From Aulostomus chinensis (taxonomy: Eukaryota > Chordata > Actinopteri > Syngnathiformes > Aulostomidae): DNA of 64,000 nt. The notes beneath the pieces were generated by a model. That model worked only from the letters and a program-made list of their open reading frames with translations. It was not told the origin of the DNA and ran no database searches. Position 1 is the stretch's first letter, and each line of letters opens with the position of its first letter. Shown one piece after another: positions 32,201-46,737 of the stretch. Made by a program: the position numbers and the translations under genes. Location of the stretch: positions 11,777,001-11,841,000 of the forward strand of contig JBBMOA010000018.1 in NCBI GenBank assembly GCA_037954235.1, written 5' to 3'.

Positions 32201-35200
32201 CGTGACTGACGTCGGTGATGATGGTGATGACCCTGCTGGGTTTGTTGCTGTTGTACTTGGCGCATCATGTAGAGCGGGTGGTTAGCATGGTGATAGGTGG
32301 AGTCCGGAGAAGGGAGTGGAGGTAAGGATTGGTGCAGTTGCTGGAGAGGCAGTGGGGAGTGGGATTTCTGCTGTGTGGGCTGGGCTGGCATCGAGTGGTG
32401 GCTCTGGTAGATCTGTTGCATCTGGTGCTCCTCGAAGGCTTTTTGCTCCTCATATGCTTTTTGCTCCTGGAATGCTTGAAGCTCCTCAAATGCTTTTTGC
32501 TCCTTGTAGGCCTGCCGCTGTTCATAAGCTTTTTGTTCCTGGTAGGCTTGACGCTGCTCATACGCTTGTCTCTCTTGGTAGCTTTGTTGCTCTTGGTACA
32601 TTTGTTGTTCTTCAAAAGCTTTTTGCTCTTCGTAAGCCTTCTGTTCTTCATAGGCTTGTCTCTCTTTGAAGAGCTTCTCCTGATAAGCCTGTTGTTCCTG
32701 GTAGGCCTGCTGCTCTTGGAACAGTTGTTGTTCTTCATAGGCCTTCTGTTCTTCATACGCTTGCCTCTCTTTATAAGCTTGTTGCTCTTCATAAGATGGT
32801 CGTTCCTGGTAAGATTTTTGCTCTTGATAGGCTTTTAGCTCTTGTATTGTAGCATGGACCTGTAGGTCCTCTCTAGTGGGGAGCACTTTATGTAGGGAAT
32901 GGCGTTTAGGTGGTGGATTACTGCGAGGTGGGGGAGGTGGAGGTGGTCCGGATTTCCGGCGGATTGGCACATATGTTCTTGGAGAGTGTTCAGGTGTGTA
33001 GCTAAGCTGTTGCTGCTGAGTCTGTGCAGGTGCTGGAGGGGGAGGAGGCGGGTCATTGAACTGAATGGGCGGTGGTGGCGGAGGGGTCATGGGCGGAGGA
33101 GGGATGTGGTCAGAGGAGGATGAATAGGTGAGGGAGGAGGCATTCTCTTCTCCGCTGCTGCTCTGAACATCACTTGGGCTGCTGAGTTCTGGGCCTACAA
33201 ATCCTCCATTTTCTTCTTCATCCACTCCCAAGTCTTCATCATTGTCCTCATCCTCCTCATCTGGGAAGCCCATCTGCACAACATCCTGGCATTAACAGCA
33301 ATTACACTTCATTAGCCTATTCATGTTGAAGTGTGTTTATTGTATACTATATGAAATCGCCTCACGGAAAAAGGGATGAAAGCCAAAACGGACAAAATGT
33401 TGAACTCAATTAACAAAATATTCACACGTCTACTTGTTTGTTGTCCTGACACTTTCAGAATCATTCCAGTCATTGCAAGGTCATAGGTGGCTTGCTTTGA
33501 GCAGATGCTTGCAAGATGAATATTTAAACTCTGATTTTAATGGGTTTGTATTTCTCTGTCATGCATCTTAACAAACTAATAACATTTTTTAGTCCGACAC
33601 CAGTAGGTGATAAAAATCTTTGGTCTGGGGCTGTGTTAATAATAATCACTTCAGGTAACACTGGACTGAAAAAGGATGAATGTAACTGTGTTTCCAGTAT
33701 TCAACTGTTTGATGATAAAAATATAGTTGATATATCAATTCATAGACCTTTCAGGATAGATGTGCAAACCAATCATCTTTTTAAATCATGTAAATGGCCA
33801 CAAATGGGTTGACAGAGTGTACTGTCTATAGTTTGTCTTTAACTGAGCTTCTTGACGGCCTTAGGTTAATAAAAGTAAGTAAGTGATTGTTGACATATAA
33901 TACAAAAGTGATAACTTATTATCAACGTCAGTCCGAGGTTATCGGCTGATTTGTTTTAAATTCCTTCTTGATGACAAGGCTTATGAGCTATGACTCTACC
34001 TCCTCGTAGTCATTTTCGGGAGTGAGGAAGTCATCAACTATGGCCACTCTCTGCCCCAGCTGTTCGCTCAGTGCATCCAGAAAGCGATCTGTGTCTTCAG
34101 ACCGAGGCGGTTTGGAGAAGGTGTAGCGGCGTTTGTTGCTGCGGAGGCCAGTGGGACTAGCTTCATAGGCTGGGGGCTCTGGTGGAGATGGAGGGGGGCT
34201 GTCCAGGCTGATGTAGGGGTTGGACTCCCCGCTGGTCTGACTTGTCAGCCCTGATGAGTAGAATTGGGCTTGAGGAGGGCTAGGGAGGGGTTCTGGCCAG
34301 GATGTAGGAGGGGGGGGACCTTTACGGCTACCTAATATAAGGAGGAACCATATACACATACGTTATATATTTACAACTACATGTGAAGCCTGATATGAAT
34401 GTATGTAGGTCTATGAATAAACATACATAAAAAGCTTTCTCTCGCTGGTGAGCTGATTAATTCAGTAAAAAGGGGCCATTCTGCATTTTTACATGTCTAT
34501 TCAAGGACTTTACCTTTTACAGTATGTTCAGTACCGCTTTTGGCACTACAGTAAAAATCCGCACAGTTTCCTGTCTTGAGCATCTGCTCAAAATGCACTC
34601 CCTCCCCCCCCTTAGTCTCAAAAGAGTGTCACTACATTTCTCAAACTAAATGTTGCTGTTTTGAATCGTAGTTGAAGGTACGCAAGAAATGGGTTCGAGG
34701 AGATTCTGCACAAAAGGAATTCTGAGCATGGCTCCAAAAGGAACTAACCAGAAAAGAAAAAATATATATATGCAGAGGGTGTGTGTGTTTTCTTGTTCCA
34801 TTTCCACCATCACCAAATCCTCCTTATGAGAGTAACAGCGTCATACAGTTTAAAAAAAACAAACAAACAAAAAAAACTTTCATCGATTGAATGCGCTGGG
34901 ACAGGTTTTAACCTCACATCGCATCTTAAAGGGAAATTCACTTTATTTTTGACCCGGGCCCATTTGTTCCCCATTTGTTTGTCTCAAAATGGAATGGTTG
35001 GTAGGGACCAAAGTTGCTGGAATTATCACTTTACTGTGTCTGGCAAACGTGAAACAGCAGCAAAGTAATCTTGCATTGTTCCCGCCAAAGTTTGTACATT
35101 ATTTATCCTTTCAATAATGACAACAGCAGCCATTCCACAGTTGCCAGTCATCGTATCCTTGCTGGACATCCAAACAATTCAAATCCTTTTGTTTCCGATC

Positions 35201-38200
35201 AATTATTTCCTATCATGGCCGGGTTGAAAAATGCCAGAATTTCTTATCTAAAGTTCACTCTACATTCCGATCCCAAGGGAGCCAGTCTTTCTTGGGGGAT
35301 GACTTGGACCTTGCTTTGCCTTCCTCCACAGTTCTTTATCAAACTAATTAAATTTCGACGACTCATAACAGCCAAACTGAACCAAGAATGAGGGTAGAAG
35401 CTTGTTTCAAGACTCTCTTTTGCTTTTGATTTTCAATGAAAGTCTCAGGGACATGCACTGAGTCAGAAATGGGCTCCCTACCTTGGGATTTATCATTGTT
35501 GCACTGCGGTAAATTTCCCTTTTTATCTTATACCACTTGAGTAAAAATACACACACTTACTCATTCATGCAATAACTAAGAAATATACAATATATTAGTT
35601 CACTCTTGTTGCTATGAGTTCAGTATAAATATATACTTTAGGCTACCTGTGTTAGCATGCATTGTAGGGGAAGCTGTGCGTGAGGGAGGGTCCAGATCCA
35701 GCAAACTCTCAGGGGCAGGAGGAGGGCGAGTCTTCAGGGACTTGGATCTCTTGGCTGAGTACATGTTCTCCAGCTCAGCATACACTGCTGACAGCTTATA
35801 TGATGGAAATGTACAGAGAGACCAGAGTAAGATTTCTTGCCCTCATCTCTTATCATAATCACAGCAAATATTGGTGTATTCTACTCTTTACAACGGAGGT
35901 GGGCCGGTACGTACATTAGTGAGGTTGTTGGGAGTCTCAGGTAGGGAGGTACCATCTCCTGACTGTCTTTCTCCAGGAGCCAACCTCATCCCTGTCTCCA
36001 GTACAGAGTCTGCACGGAGGCCTATTATAATCCAGGTGTTGAAATAACACAACCCATTGTACTAAAGTTCTGACACCACAACGCAGGCCATTCCATTTTG
36101 GTCATGTGGGATGATGCAAAACTATAGAGTGGTGGAGGAATGAGGAGCTAAGTTAGCATTGTTGAACGTCCAGCTCCCTCATCTGTAAATCAGTGGGTTT
36201 ATGGGTCATCATTTGAAATAAGATCTGTGGTTAACACAAGCTTAAGATATTTCAGAATCTCGCTCCACTGCATAAAATACTCTTACAAAGCCACAATTGA
36301 AAGGAAAAAATGTCCTTGATTTTATTTACCTTCATTGTCTGTGAGGCAGTTTGTAAGTTGTGATTTAAAAGTGATTAATAAACAAAATCTTTATTTTATT
36401 ATTTTTTTTTACTATTAAAAATCATCGCACCAAACACAAGAAGAAGCTTGAAGCTAGCATTCACGGTACAATTCATTGATAGCACAACATTAGCTTCGTA
36501 CTTCATGACCCTGAGACGTGTAAATCTCATCAACTTCTGTTAACCACAGAGCTTTTTTTTTTTTTTTTTTCCAAAAATCCAGAATCAGAAATAGGCAAAT
36601 AGGGAACTCATGGCAATGCTAACTTCTGGGTTAGCCTTCAAAAAGACTTCATCCCTGCAGCAATCTATTTTTAAATACATAAAATAATATAGTTATCCTG
36701 GCTGAACATGTGTCAGTCAGGCTGGTCATGTAAAAGAAGTTTAACGCTTGTAACAAATGAGCAAACCAAACAATCAAGTTGTATTGATGATTGCTACGGA
36801 CTACAGATAATAATAGTGATGATGGCAGTGAGAGTAAAGGAAGTGATGATGGTAGTACTACAGAGGAAATGATAAAAAAAAATGAAGTCAGGTTCTCTAC
36901 CCATGCCCAAGTGTGTGCCAATGACCAGGTCATCAGAGCTACGTCCCCTCACACTGCTCCTGTACGTGGTCCCTGTCACCCTCATGGAGCTGCTACGGCG
37001 ATGGGGCTCAGGGGCAACCTCGGGCTCTGGAGGAGGGGGAGGAGGTGGTGGTGGTGGTGGAACTGGAACAAACACACATATTGGCAACGCACAGGAAGGC
37101 ACAGGTGTATGAAGGGCTGAAGCACCTGATGGGATTGCACTTTACTGGTGACGGGTGAATCTTTTCAAGAAGACACCTATGACATTCTCATGACAGTTAT
37201 AAAGGCCTCCCCCAACTCCAGCTGCTCGTGAACCTGGGAGGCCCCACGTACCCCAAGTCATTCACAAAGGACAAACGTGTACACCCACCTGGGGATTTGA
37301 ATCCTAGAAAGCGTGAGATCTTGCTTTGGCAATGTTCCTGCTCTTCATATGTCAGCAGCTGGTAAACAAACTGCCAGATCACTTGTTTGGCTGGAGTATC
37401 CAGCACCGGGAACACATCCACGATCAGAGTGTCAACATTCCTGTTGCCATGGAAACACAGGCAAGGTGACAGACATTGCCGAGATGTCCCATTAGAAGTC
37501 ACAAGAATGAGTGGATGACGGGATAAGTTGAGCTTGGAGGTTAGCATAGCATGTAGCTTGGTTACTGATGATGTTAGCACAGAGTTCTAACTGCTCAAAT
37601 GATCTGAGCAGTTATACATGACAACGTGATCATCAGCAGAGCATCAAATGTGATGCCATTCTGTTCAATTTAATTCAAACCTGCCCACCACGCAGCATAT
37701 ACACATTCAAAAATGCTTAATCATTGTGTTAATATAAACGTGTTGGACAATATTTTACAGTGTCTAACAGGAAACAATGGCGGAATCTTGCAAGAATAAA
37801 GAAAGTCTTATTTTGAAGGCAGTAGTTTTATTTTGTAAAAACAGCAGTATCCATCATTGCAGTTTTAAGAGGGGTGTGAGTGGGAATTCCCCCCCCCCCC
37901 CACAGTTACTGTCTTTTTTTAATCCTCGGACTAAAAAAAATGATGTACTAACAAGAACAGCAAGAAGAGTTTACTGCTGTTCAGTGTTGTGTTTTTTATT
38001 GTCACGCACCAGACTATGACGATACAAATATTGACATTAATCACCAGAAAATCATTGTTTCCATTATTTGTTTTTAATTATTATCAAAGTTGCATAATGT
38101 AGACAATTTGGCATTTAAATTGTTAAATTCCTGAAATTAAATGACATTTTTGTAGTTCAGACCTGAAGTTGAGTAAAAAAGTTTTAACTATAATGAGTTG

Positions 38201-41200
38201 GTAAAATATTATAGAATATTTTCATACCAATTTTGTAAAAGGGACTTTTTGTCTTCTAAGGTATATTTTTTAAATAGTATGCGCACTACTTAAAGTTAAA
38301 TGTCATCATGTATTCCTCTCAGTAGCCCCTCCATCCTTCGACTCTATCTCACTACCCCACCCCTTCTCACCCGATCGTCCTCTCACCTGTGCTGGAAGAA
38401 GTTCTCCAGAGCCTTGCAAATGGTGTAGCGCTCCTGAATGGTCAGCAGATGCTCCAGCTGTTGTCCAAAGGTACGGCCCTGTACCCGGATACTGGGAGGC
38501 AGGATCTCTGCTACCCATTGCAGGGAGCTGAGCACAGGCGATCGGGCTCGTTCAGTGGGAATGCTCCCTGCTAGATCCTGTTCTGACAGGCTGAAAGTCG
38601 GTGGACCGTCCTCCACTACCAGGGTGGGCATGGCACCACTGCCCTGAAGCATGGACACCACCTTCTCATGGGAGGAGGTCCTACAGGCAAACACAAAGTC
38701 AGGTATAACACTCTGTGCGTAGATTCTTCCAAATGGTTGGTGCATGTGAAAGTTCGACCTCATGTCAAGTCCATTGAGAAACAGGATACGATCTCCTGGC
38801 TTTAGACTGGCCTTGTCTGCTGGGCTTCCTGCAGAGCAATAAGAGAAGGAAATGTACCTGATTTGACATGCAGACTTGTGAGATTATTCATCTCTCAGTC
38901 TTACTGAAGATCAGAAGGACACAAAACTCATTCACACATCTGCAAATTTGAAACCTACCAGGGATGACAGAGTCAATCCAGACAGGAGCATGGCCTCTGA
39001 GAGTGAAGCCAAAGCTCATGTTGCCCTTGCATACTCTCACCGTCCTGAAGAGAGAGATTACGCTCAGATTATTGCTGGATAGTTTAGCTATGACGGAGTG
39101 CGCAGTCATCGGCCATTTCTTCGAAAAGCCCCTCCAATCATCGGGAAGTCCAACTGTAGACCTCCAGCAGATATTCATCGGAGAACTCCGAATTCCACGA
39201 TATTCCAGACAATATAAACGATACAACCTATAATTTAAAACCTTAGAAGTCATTGGTGGTTTATTGATGGAACATATTCCCACAATTTCTTTTTGTGTGT
39301 GTGTTTTTTTTTTTATTTGCTTTGAAATTCCCTGATGAATGTGAGAAGGCGATAAAGGAGGAGACAGGGAACAACACAGAGAAGGGAAGAGCGGAAGAAC
39401 AGCCACAGCTGTCTGAGTAGATTTATGTTACCACTAGAAGGTTCTATTTTTCACTTGACTCCCCCACACCTTAATTCATGTAATTCCATGCTTACAGAGG
39501 AGGACCAGTCGCAGCAGCTGACGTGTTTCTGCTGTTTATATACCTCATTTAATATGGAAACGGGGTCTTTTTAAAGCTAAAAATGTAATGAGTTGGATAT
39601 CTGAGAGTCGGTTTATGTGCGATGTTGTTTGAACCTCACGTCAGCAGCAGGAGATGCAGTCTGAATTTATCCATCAGTTTTAGTAGAAATCCTTCTTAAC
39701 GTTGTGATGCATAATGATAATAAAAAAAAAGATATTCGGTTTGAAAGCATTAAAGTAGTAAAGCCTACTTGTGTTAAAAGGTGTCAATGACAAAAACAGT
39801 TTTTCAGAGAGTGAATACACAGTAGAATTACAGATAAAAGAAACTTCAACTTCTTGAGTAGAGTGACAGGAGATTTACTTGGTTACTCTCCTTATGGAAA
39901 TATTGTATTAAAGGGATCACCATAGATTTTATTGGAAACTAACAGAAATAATAGGATTTTGGTGTAGATCTGAGCAAGATGACGATATTTTCTTGCGTGT
40001 TGAATGTGATGTGTAGGCCAGAATGGAAATGCATTACAATGTTTGATTCGAGATTATATTTTGATGCTTAAATTATGTTCCTGAACCTCCTGCAATATTG
40101 CTATTTTGATGAACCATCCTAGAAAATACTGACCAGTTGGATTCTGTTATAACTGGGTGAAGCTGCTGACTTAAACACACCTGCAGTTGGTTGTTGTGCC
40201 GCTGGAGTGGCCAGCTATCAGTGAGGTGGTCTTGCGCATGCCTCGGGTGGGGGGGGCCACGCCTTCCTCAGCGTGGGTGCGTGGTACTGAACTAGCACGG
40301 GTGGAGACCAGAAGATGTTCAGGGTGATCCTCGCTACGGCTGCGGCGGAGGCGGTTACGGCTAGGGTCACTGAAGCTCCGCCCCTTGAGACGGCTCATCA
40401 GACTCTGGGAAACCACCTCGTCAAAACGTTCCCGGTGCTTCTTGGGAATGAAGATCCTGGCAAACATGGTGGAATCAAAGGTAATCTCTGAATGACTAAA
40501 TTAAGCGTCAAGTTTAGCTTCTCCTCCCGTGTCTGCTGTTTAACAGAAGAGCGAGATCACAATCAAAGGTAGGCTTTGCTGTACGTTTTCTTGAGATTAA
40601 CATTGAGTCAATATCAAATAGAATGAAAAAAAAATCACATCAAAGCAGCAGCTCAGCAAGAAAATCCCTGCAAAATCCCAAATTCTTTGCTCAAAGCGTC
40701 CATTGCTCTCCACATCTTGAAAATATGCATTGTTCCACCAGCAGGATCCACTTAATTGGTTCAAAAATAGTTCAGTCCATATCGCCTCATGGGAGGGCCT
40801 AGGCAGGTAGGAGGGGTGTGTGTGTGTGTGTAGTTTTGCATGTGTGTGGTAAAGAGATGAGTAAAGCTTTTGTTTGTGTGCTCCCGTCACATTAACAGCT
40901 GCACGTACGAGCGTTCCGAATCTGTGACAGCTCACAGCTAATAAGCGCAAAAGAAGAAGCAGCAGATCCACCTCTGGGAGAAAAGCACCCCCCCACCCCA
41001 CCGCCCTCCCCGGTGTTATCTCCCCCTCCCATGATCAACTTCTATTGCATTCTTAAAGGAAAAAAACCCACCCTCACATACTGTTTGATTTCGGCGTGTG
41101 ATATTTAATGCATTCTGGGTGAAGTGTAGTTCCTACTCCATATGCTGCATACATGCAGAGTCAATACAATAAAATCCGCGCAGAGACGCGTCTGAATCAG

Positions 41201-44200
41201 CCACCCGAGAGGACGCTGAGCTGTGTGAAGCTCGCTGGAAATGACAGATCTCTGGCTTCAAAATCAGCACCCAATAGTGAGGAAAACAGCTTTCTCTCTT
41301 TGACATATCAGAGAGCTGTCTACTGCGTTTGCTTCATATCTCCCTAATTATCTGAAAGAAGAAACACATTACAAGACAAGAGATTTGACCCAGAAATGCA
41401 AGAAACATCGCCAATAAATGCAAAGTGTTTTAGGGTGCATTTGCCTTTAAATATAGGACACTTTCTTCCCGTTCCTCTCTTTTATCTGTGAAACACACAA
41501 CACACGCACACAACACACACATATATACTGAAACAAATCTACATCTCACACCTAATTCATCCCTTTTCTCTTTTCCATATCTTCAACCATGTCTCTACTA
41601 CAAAACGATGCTGCAGTGGCCATCATCAACAACATAAAACCTCGCTGTCTCGATCCATCATGAATCTCCCGGGTGGTTTCAGTGTGCAGTGGAGAGACAA
41701 ATACTTTGGGGTTTCTGTGCAGTAGTTCCACTGAGCATTCAGACACATAGCACATACTCAAACGTCCCTGCCGAGACGAAGGCTCAGTGCTGCAGTTTTC
41801 AAAGCTATGCACAGTTCCTTTGTGTATATGAAAACATGTTTGGAGGCTCGAATAGCGACGTCAACGCTGAGCTGCCTCCTCACTGGGTTCTGATAATCTA
41901 AAGTTGAGGGAAGTTAAGAGGTTTAGTCCCACGAGAGATTTCTCTCCTTGACAATATTCTGATTTACAGTACATTAATTTCTTGGATACTCACCACTATT
42001 TGCCTAATTAAAACCACTGACACAAAAATCATCATTACACCAATTGAGGACGCTGCATTTGTCCCCAATTAACTGGTTTGAGTGTCTCCCAGAGAGAAGA
42101 ATAAGGAATACCCATTTACAGTGCACATGCCCTTGATTTACATTATTCCCTTGCTTTAACCCCCAAACAGCCATTTAAACTCACAGTTCTTTGACTCCAC
42201 CGATAGAACAAGCACCAGCACACCCTCTCAGTCGGTGAGTTAAAACGGAGACCCTGTCCAAACCTGGTCTGTGTCGCTTCATGTGGTTTTGTAAGTCAAA
42301 AGATAAGCAGGACTTAACTCAAGTACTCACAGTTATCAATTCTACAAACATGCTCTTCATACAGCAAATCAGGCTTTTGGGAAACATGTTTATTTGCACT
42401 TTTGATAACAAGATGTTCAACGTAACTGTCCCAGAAATGACCCTTAGCTGCCAATTATTGCTCAGTAAGAGGAAACAGTAACCGTTAGCATCTTAGCACA
42501 CACACAAATTCTGCGGCTCCAGATCACCAGTCATAATAATGAGATTAAGCATGAGGTATGTCCAGGTGGAGCCCAAAATAATTCTTTTCAAACACATGAC
42601 CAACATTTTGGCATCATCTATCAGACCAAACGTTTATAGTAAGCATCAGTGCCGGCACAAAGTTTTTACAGATCTGTGCATGACTACTCACACCAAGGGC
42701 TTTCAGCATGCTACATTTTTCACAACTACCGTACTGTTCTGAATATACGACAATATAGCTTTTCAGATACATTTCCAAGAAAAAAGCATTGTTTCATATT
42801 CAGAACAATACGGCATTTCCAAGTCCAACCAGAGAGCCCATAATATGGTGTTCCTCAGGTATCATTTGTGGGTCCACTTTTATTCACTGACCCAGACCCA
42901 TCAAACAAAAGCAAAATAAAACAAAAAAACCATGATAGCTGTGATTATATTGCACAACCACATATCTATCTGATTAAATTTCCTCCACCAAGGAGATAAT
43001 GTGAACACCATCATTGTTTGTTTGACAGTCTGTTAGCAGGGTATCTCAAAAAGTTGTTGATGAATTTTGATTAAAAAAATGTAATAGGATAGTAGAGAGT
43101 AGGTTAAGGATTTTGGAGTCGATTTGGAACCTGATGAAGTCATGTCACCACGTTGAGGGTGTGTCCTGTCCAAGTGCCCTTTAGCTGATATTTGAATCAG
43201 TACATCAACGGAAAAGGAATGGAAAACTAAACTGATATTAAAGTAGTTGTATGAATCCAAAGTAACAGCCTGTTAAACATTAAAATGTAATTTCTTTGCC
43301 AATGTGATAACAGAGAAAAGATTTTATTTGGGTCTCAGATCGTCAGGCAAAATACATAATCTTTAGCCAGAACAAGGACCTTCATCTGATGAATTGGTGA
43401 GATTAGTCATTAATGAAGATTGTTGAGATCAAAAGCAACCCAGCCACTATTAAAAAAAAGAATATAAAGCAGCATTAAAAACAAATTAAGTATGCAGGTG
43501 ACACTGATTACTGTATGGCATATTCATGCAAGAATAAAACAAATACTCCTCTGGGAGTCAAAGAAGTGCTCGTCTGTGACATCAGCACTTTGTACTGCTG
43601 TCTCGAGCGTTGTTGGAGAAAAAGAAAAGATTTATATTCAGTAAACGTACACCCCAGAAAGCTGAGTTTGGGGTAAAGAAGTGAAAAAAAGGACAGAAGT
43701 TGAGTGATATGCAGCCTAAAGTGATGATATGAAAGATGGCAGAACTTAGATACAAAGACATGACAAGCTGACAGAGCCAAACAGAGCAGAAAAGACAGAA
43801 AGTGGAGTAGTGGAGCTCTTTCTAGGCCAGGGTCATGTAACATGTACCATTTGGGACTGCAATTGGGTTCTTGCGGGCTATGTAGGGCGCAAAACTTTCC
43901 TAAACACTCATACATCACCATGGATGCTCAGAAAAGCAGCGGATTGGGAGAACCAAACAGAACCAGGCCATTTACTGGGATTTTGTGACAGTCACGTGCA
44001 CATTTTCCACCTTCAAGGGTGAAAAATGATTAAAAGCGAGAGCTCAGCTTGACACGCAAACTAGAAATCCTGGTATAATAATGAGGCTACATTTCAAGAC
44101 AATTACAAATTCTGCTACCTACAGCACCTTAGAGAGAAGTCAGTCAGACGGCTGCAGCTGGTCCACAATGCTTCTCCCACATTTACCAACACAAAGAAAG

Positions 44201-46695
44201 TGGAGCACATTAAACCGGTTCTTAAAGCTCTGATCCTTCAGACCCCTCCGGTTACAAGGGGCAGGTTTACTCAGTGTTCACAGAATCAGAACCAAACAAG
44301 GTGATGCAGTTTTTAGTTACGATGCTCTCCACCTGTGGAACAACTTGAATTCCTGAAGTTTACATGGTAGGCCCAGGTAAAATAGGGATTTTTACCCATT
44401 AACCATGCATTTACTCAATTCTGTTTTTTTTTGTTCTCAATAAATATCATTGTAATCGTAAATTGCAAATGTAAACGTCTCCTTTATTGTCTTTTTAATG
44501 CTTGATATGCTTGTATTCCTATGCGCAGTGAAGAGCTGTCTCAGAGGCGTTGCAAATAAACCCGCTTTGCCTTCAACTCCACTCAACCGTTTGTCATTTT
44601 CTGATATAAATTAAAGAATATTTCACCTCTGCTGATACCACTGAGTCTAAACTTTGCAGTTTCCTCCACTGAAGTTAGGATGTAGGCCTTAGGATGCCCT
44701 CAATTAGAAGGAGGCCAAGAGGAGTCTATAATTGGGTCTGAAGGCGGGGTGGCTCAAGGATACCAGTGCACATAGAGGGATGACTGACAACGGCAATCAG
44801 TAGGGAAACTCATTGTGAGAGGCATTGTTATCAGACGCACTCGTGATCTGCCAGGTTGACAGCTGGGCCGCGCGTACAAACAGTCAGAGAGAAGACTGCA
44901 ATTAAAACACCACAGAAGCAAAATGAAGAAAAAGTTATCAGAAGCTGTTTGGAGTCAGACATCAAAAAACGATTTCTGAACAAACTTTTGCAAGAATCAA
45001 GCACCATGTTTCACATGCTGGAGTCACAGCACAGATTTCCGTGTTTTGTGATGCAGCACGCTGACAGAAAATTGTAAAATAATCATCAATACAAACCTCA
45101 ATAAGGAACACAGAAAGAAGCTGCACAACAATGCTTCAGAAACTCACACGTACAAGTCAGCACAAACGGTACAAAGCAGAGTGAACACTGCTGAGATCAA
45201 AGCAAAAGTGCCGTACCGAAAGTGTCTGGAAAGGCTCCTATCCCTTCCCATGGCTCTTCGGGGCTTTGAGGAAGCGCCTGAGCTCAGTTAAGCAATGCAA
45301 ATGCCTCCCCTCTATCTCGGTGAGTCCCCATATGGTTTGAACAAACAACTCTCCCGGACAAAGAGGAGAGAGGAGTAAGATGAGTAATAAGGTGTCCTGG
45401 ATCTCAAATGTGCTCGCTGCAGGCTCGGAAAGCAGCCAGATGCAGAAGGAGAGGGAGTGAACTGTATGACGGGCTGTGGCTCACATCCCACCACACCTCT
45501 AAAACATCACCATGCAGCATCATCAGCTGTTTTCCAACTTCATCCTCAGGGTAGACCTCCTCTTGGATTCCCATCCTTTATCGCCCTCTTCTTCTTCTTC
45601 TTCTGTTTCCCAGAGGTCAGGGTCAAGGTCGCCTCGTGGTCTCAGGCACAGTTAAAAGATAATCCTGGAGTCGTTCATCACTCTGCTGTAAAAAGGTGGC
45701 GAGTGAATATCTCTTCCCTCAGTGGAGGAGGAAGGAAAGACATGAACAGAGGAGTAAGTGAGGAAGGAGAGAGGAGGAAATTGGAGACGAGAGGAGCGTC
45801 CCAGTGGAATTTCAAAGGCGGGTCAGCACAATGGTTGTGTGTGAGTGTGTGCGGGCGTGTGAGAACAATTAAAGTGCGTAACTGCACACACACTTTGACA
45901 GTCTTTTGGTGTGTGGGATTTATCCTCACTTGCAGCGTTCCCACTTGTCATTTCTTTCTATATGACATATAGATATAATCATATAGACATAATCCCACAA
46001 CAATCTGTCAATCATTTGTCTCTCAACATAGAAACACTCAAGAAACCTGCACTGCATCATCAGTCACTCACAGCTTTGAAGTCTACACACAAGTCACAAA
46101 AGGACACTAAATTACACCACGCATCAAACTAAATAATAATAGGAGTTCTAAGATTATCTCTAGTGACAGCGGTTACACATTGTTCTGTATAACTTTCATG
46201 CCTTCGCTAACCCATGGGTTTCAGAGCCATTTAAGAGTTGTCACTAGCAAGTGCGTCAGAAACCTGAGAGAGAATTTATTAAAAGAAGTAGGCTGCTTAA
46301 AAATAGAACACATCCTGTGGGAGGCCGAGGCAAATCGGCGAGGGGACAGAGGCAGACTGAGGCAGCTGGTCAAGTTTTACAAGGCCTGTAGTAGAAATAA
46401 CGATACAGTTAAGCAACACCTGACGTCCACTGGCACATGACGTCTAATTATCCAGCTGAGGTAAAGAGTGTGCTTGTCACAGGAAGTGACAATAATTGAA
46501 GTGTAAGGAAGACAGAAATATCGGGAATGGACGTCAAGTGAATAAATCTCCACGATCCTTACAAATGTGTCAAGTAAGAGCTCACTTTATATTTTGTTGT
46601 GATGCTCTTGCAATGAAGTTAGACCCACAATGGTTCATATCACTCATTATATATATATATACATATATATATATATGTATATATATATACATATA

Positions 46696-46737
<42 letters not shown>

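Noticed and set aside
32329..32838. 169-codon Leu-rich plus-strand ORF resembling a membrane protein
   Set aside because: It is the antisense shadow of the Glu/Gln repeat of grid2ip. The hydrophobicity comes from CTC/CTT complements of GAG/AAG codons.
46180..46440. 86-codon plus-strand ORF in grid2ip intron 4
   Set aside because: No recognisable domain, no splice context, antisense to the host intron. Probably chance or repeat-derived.
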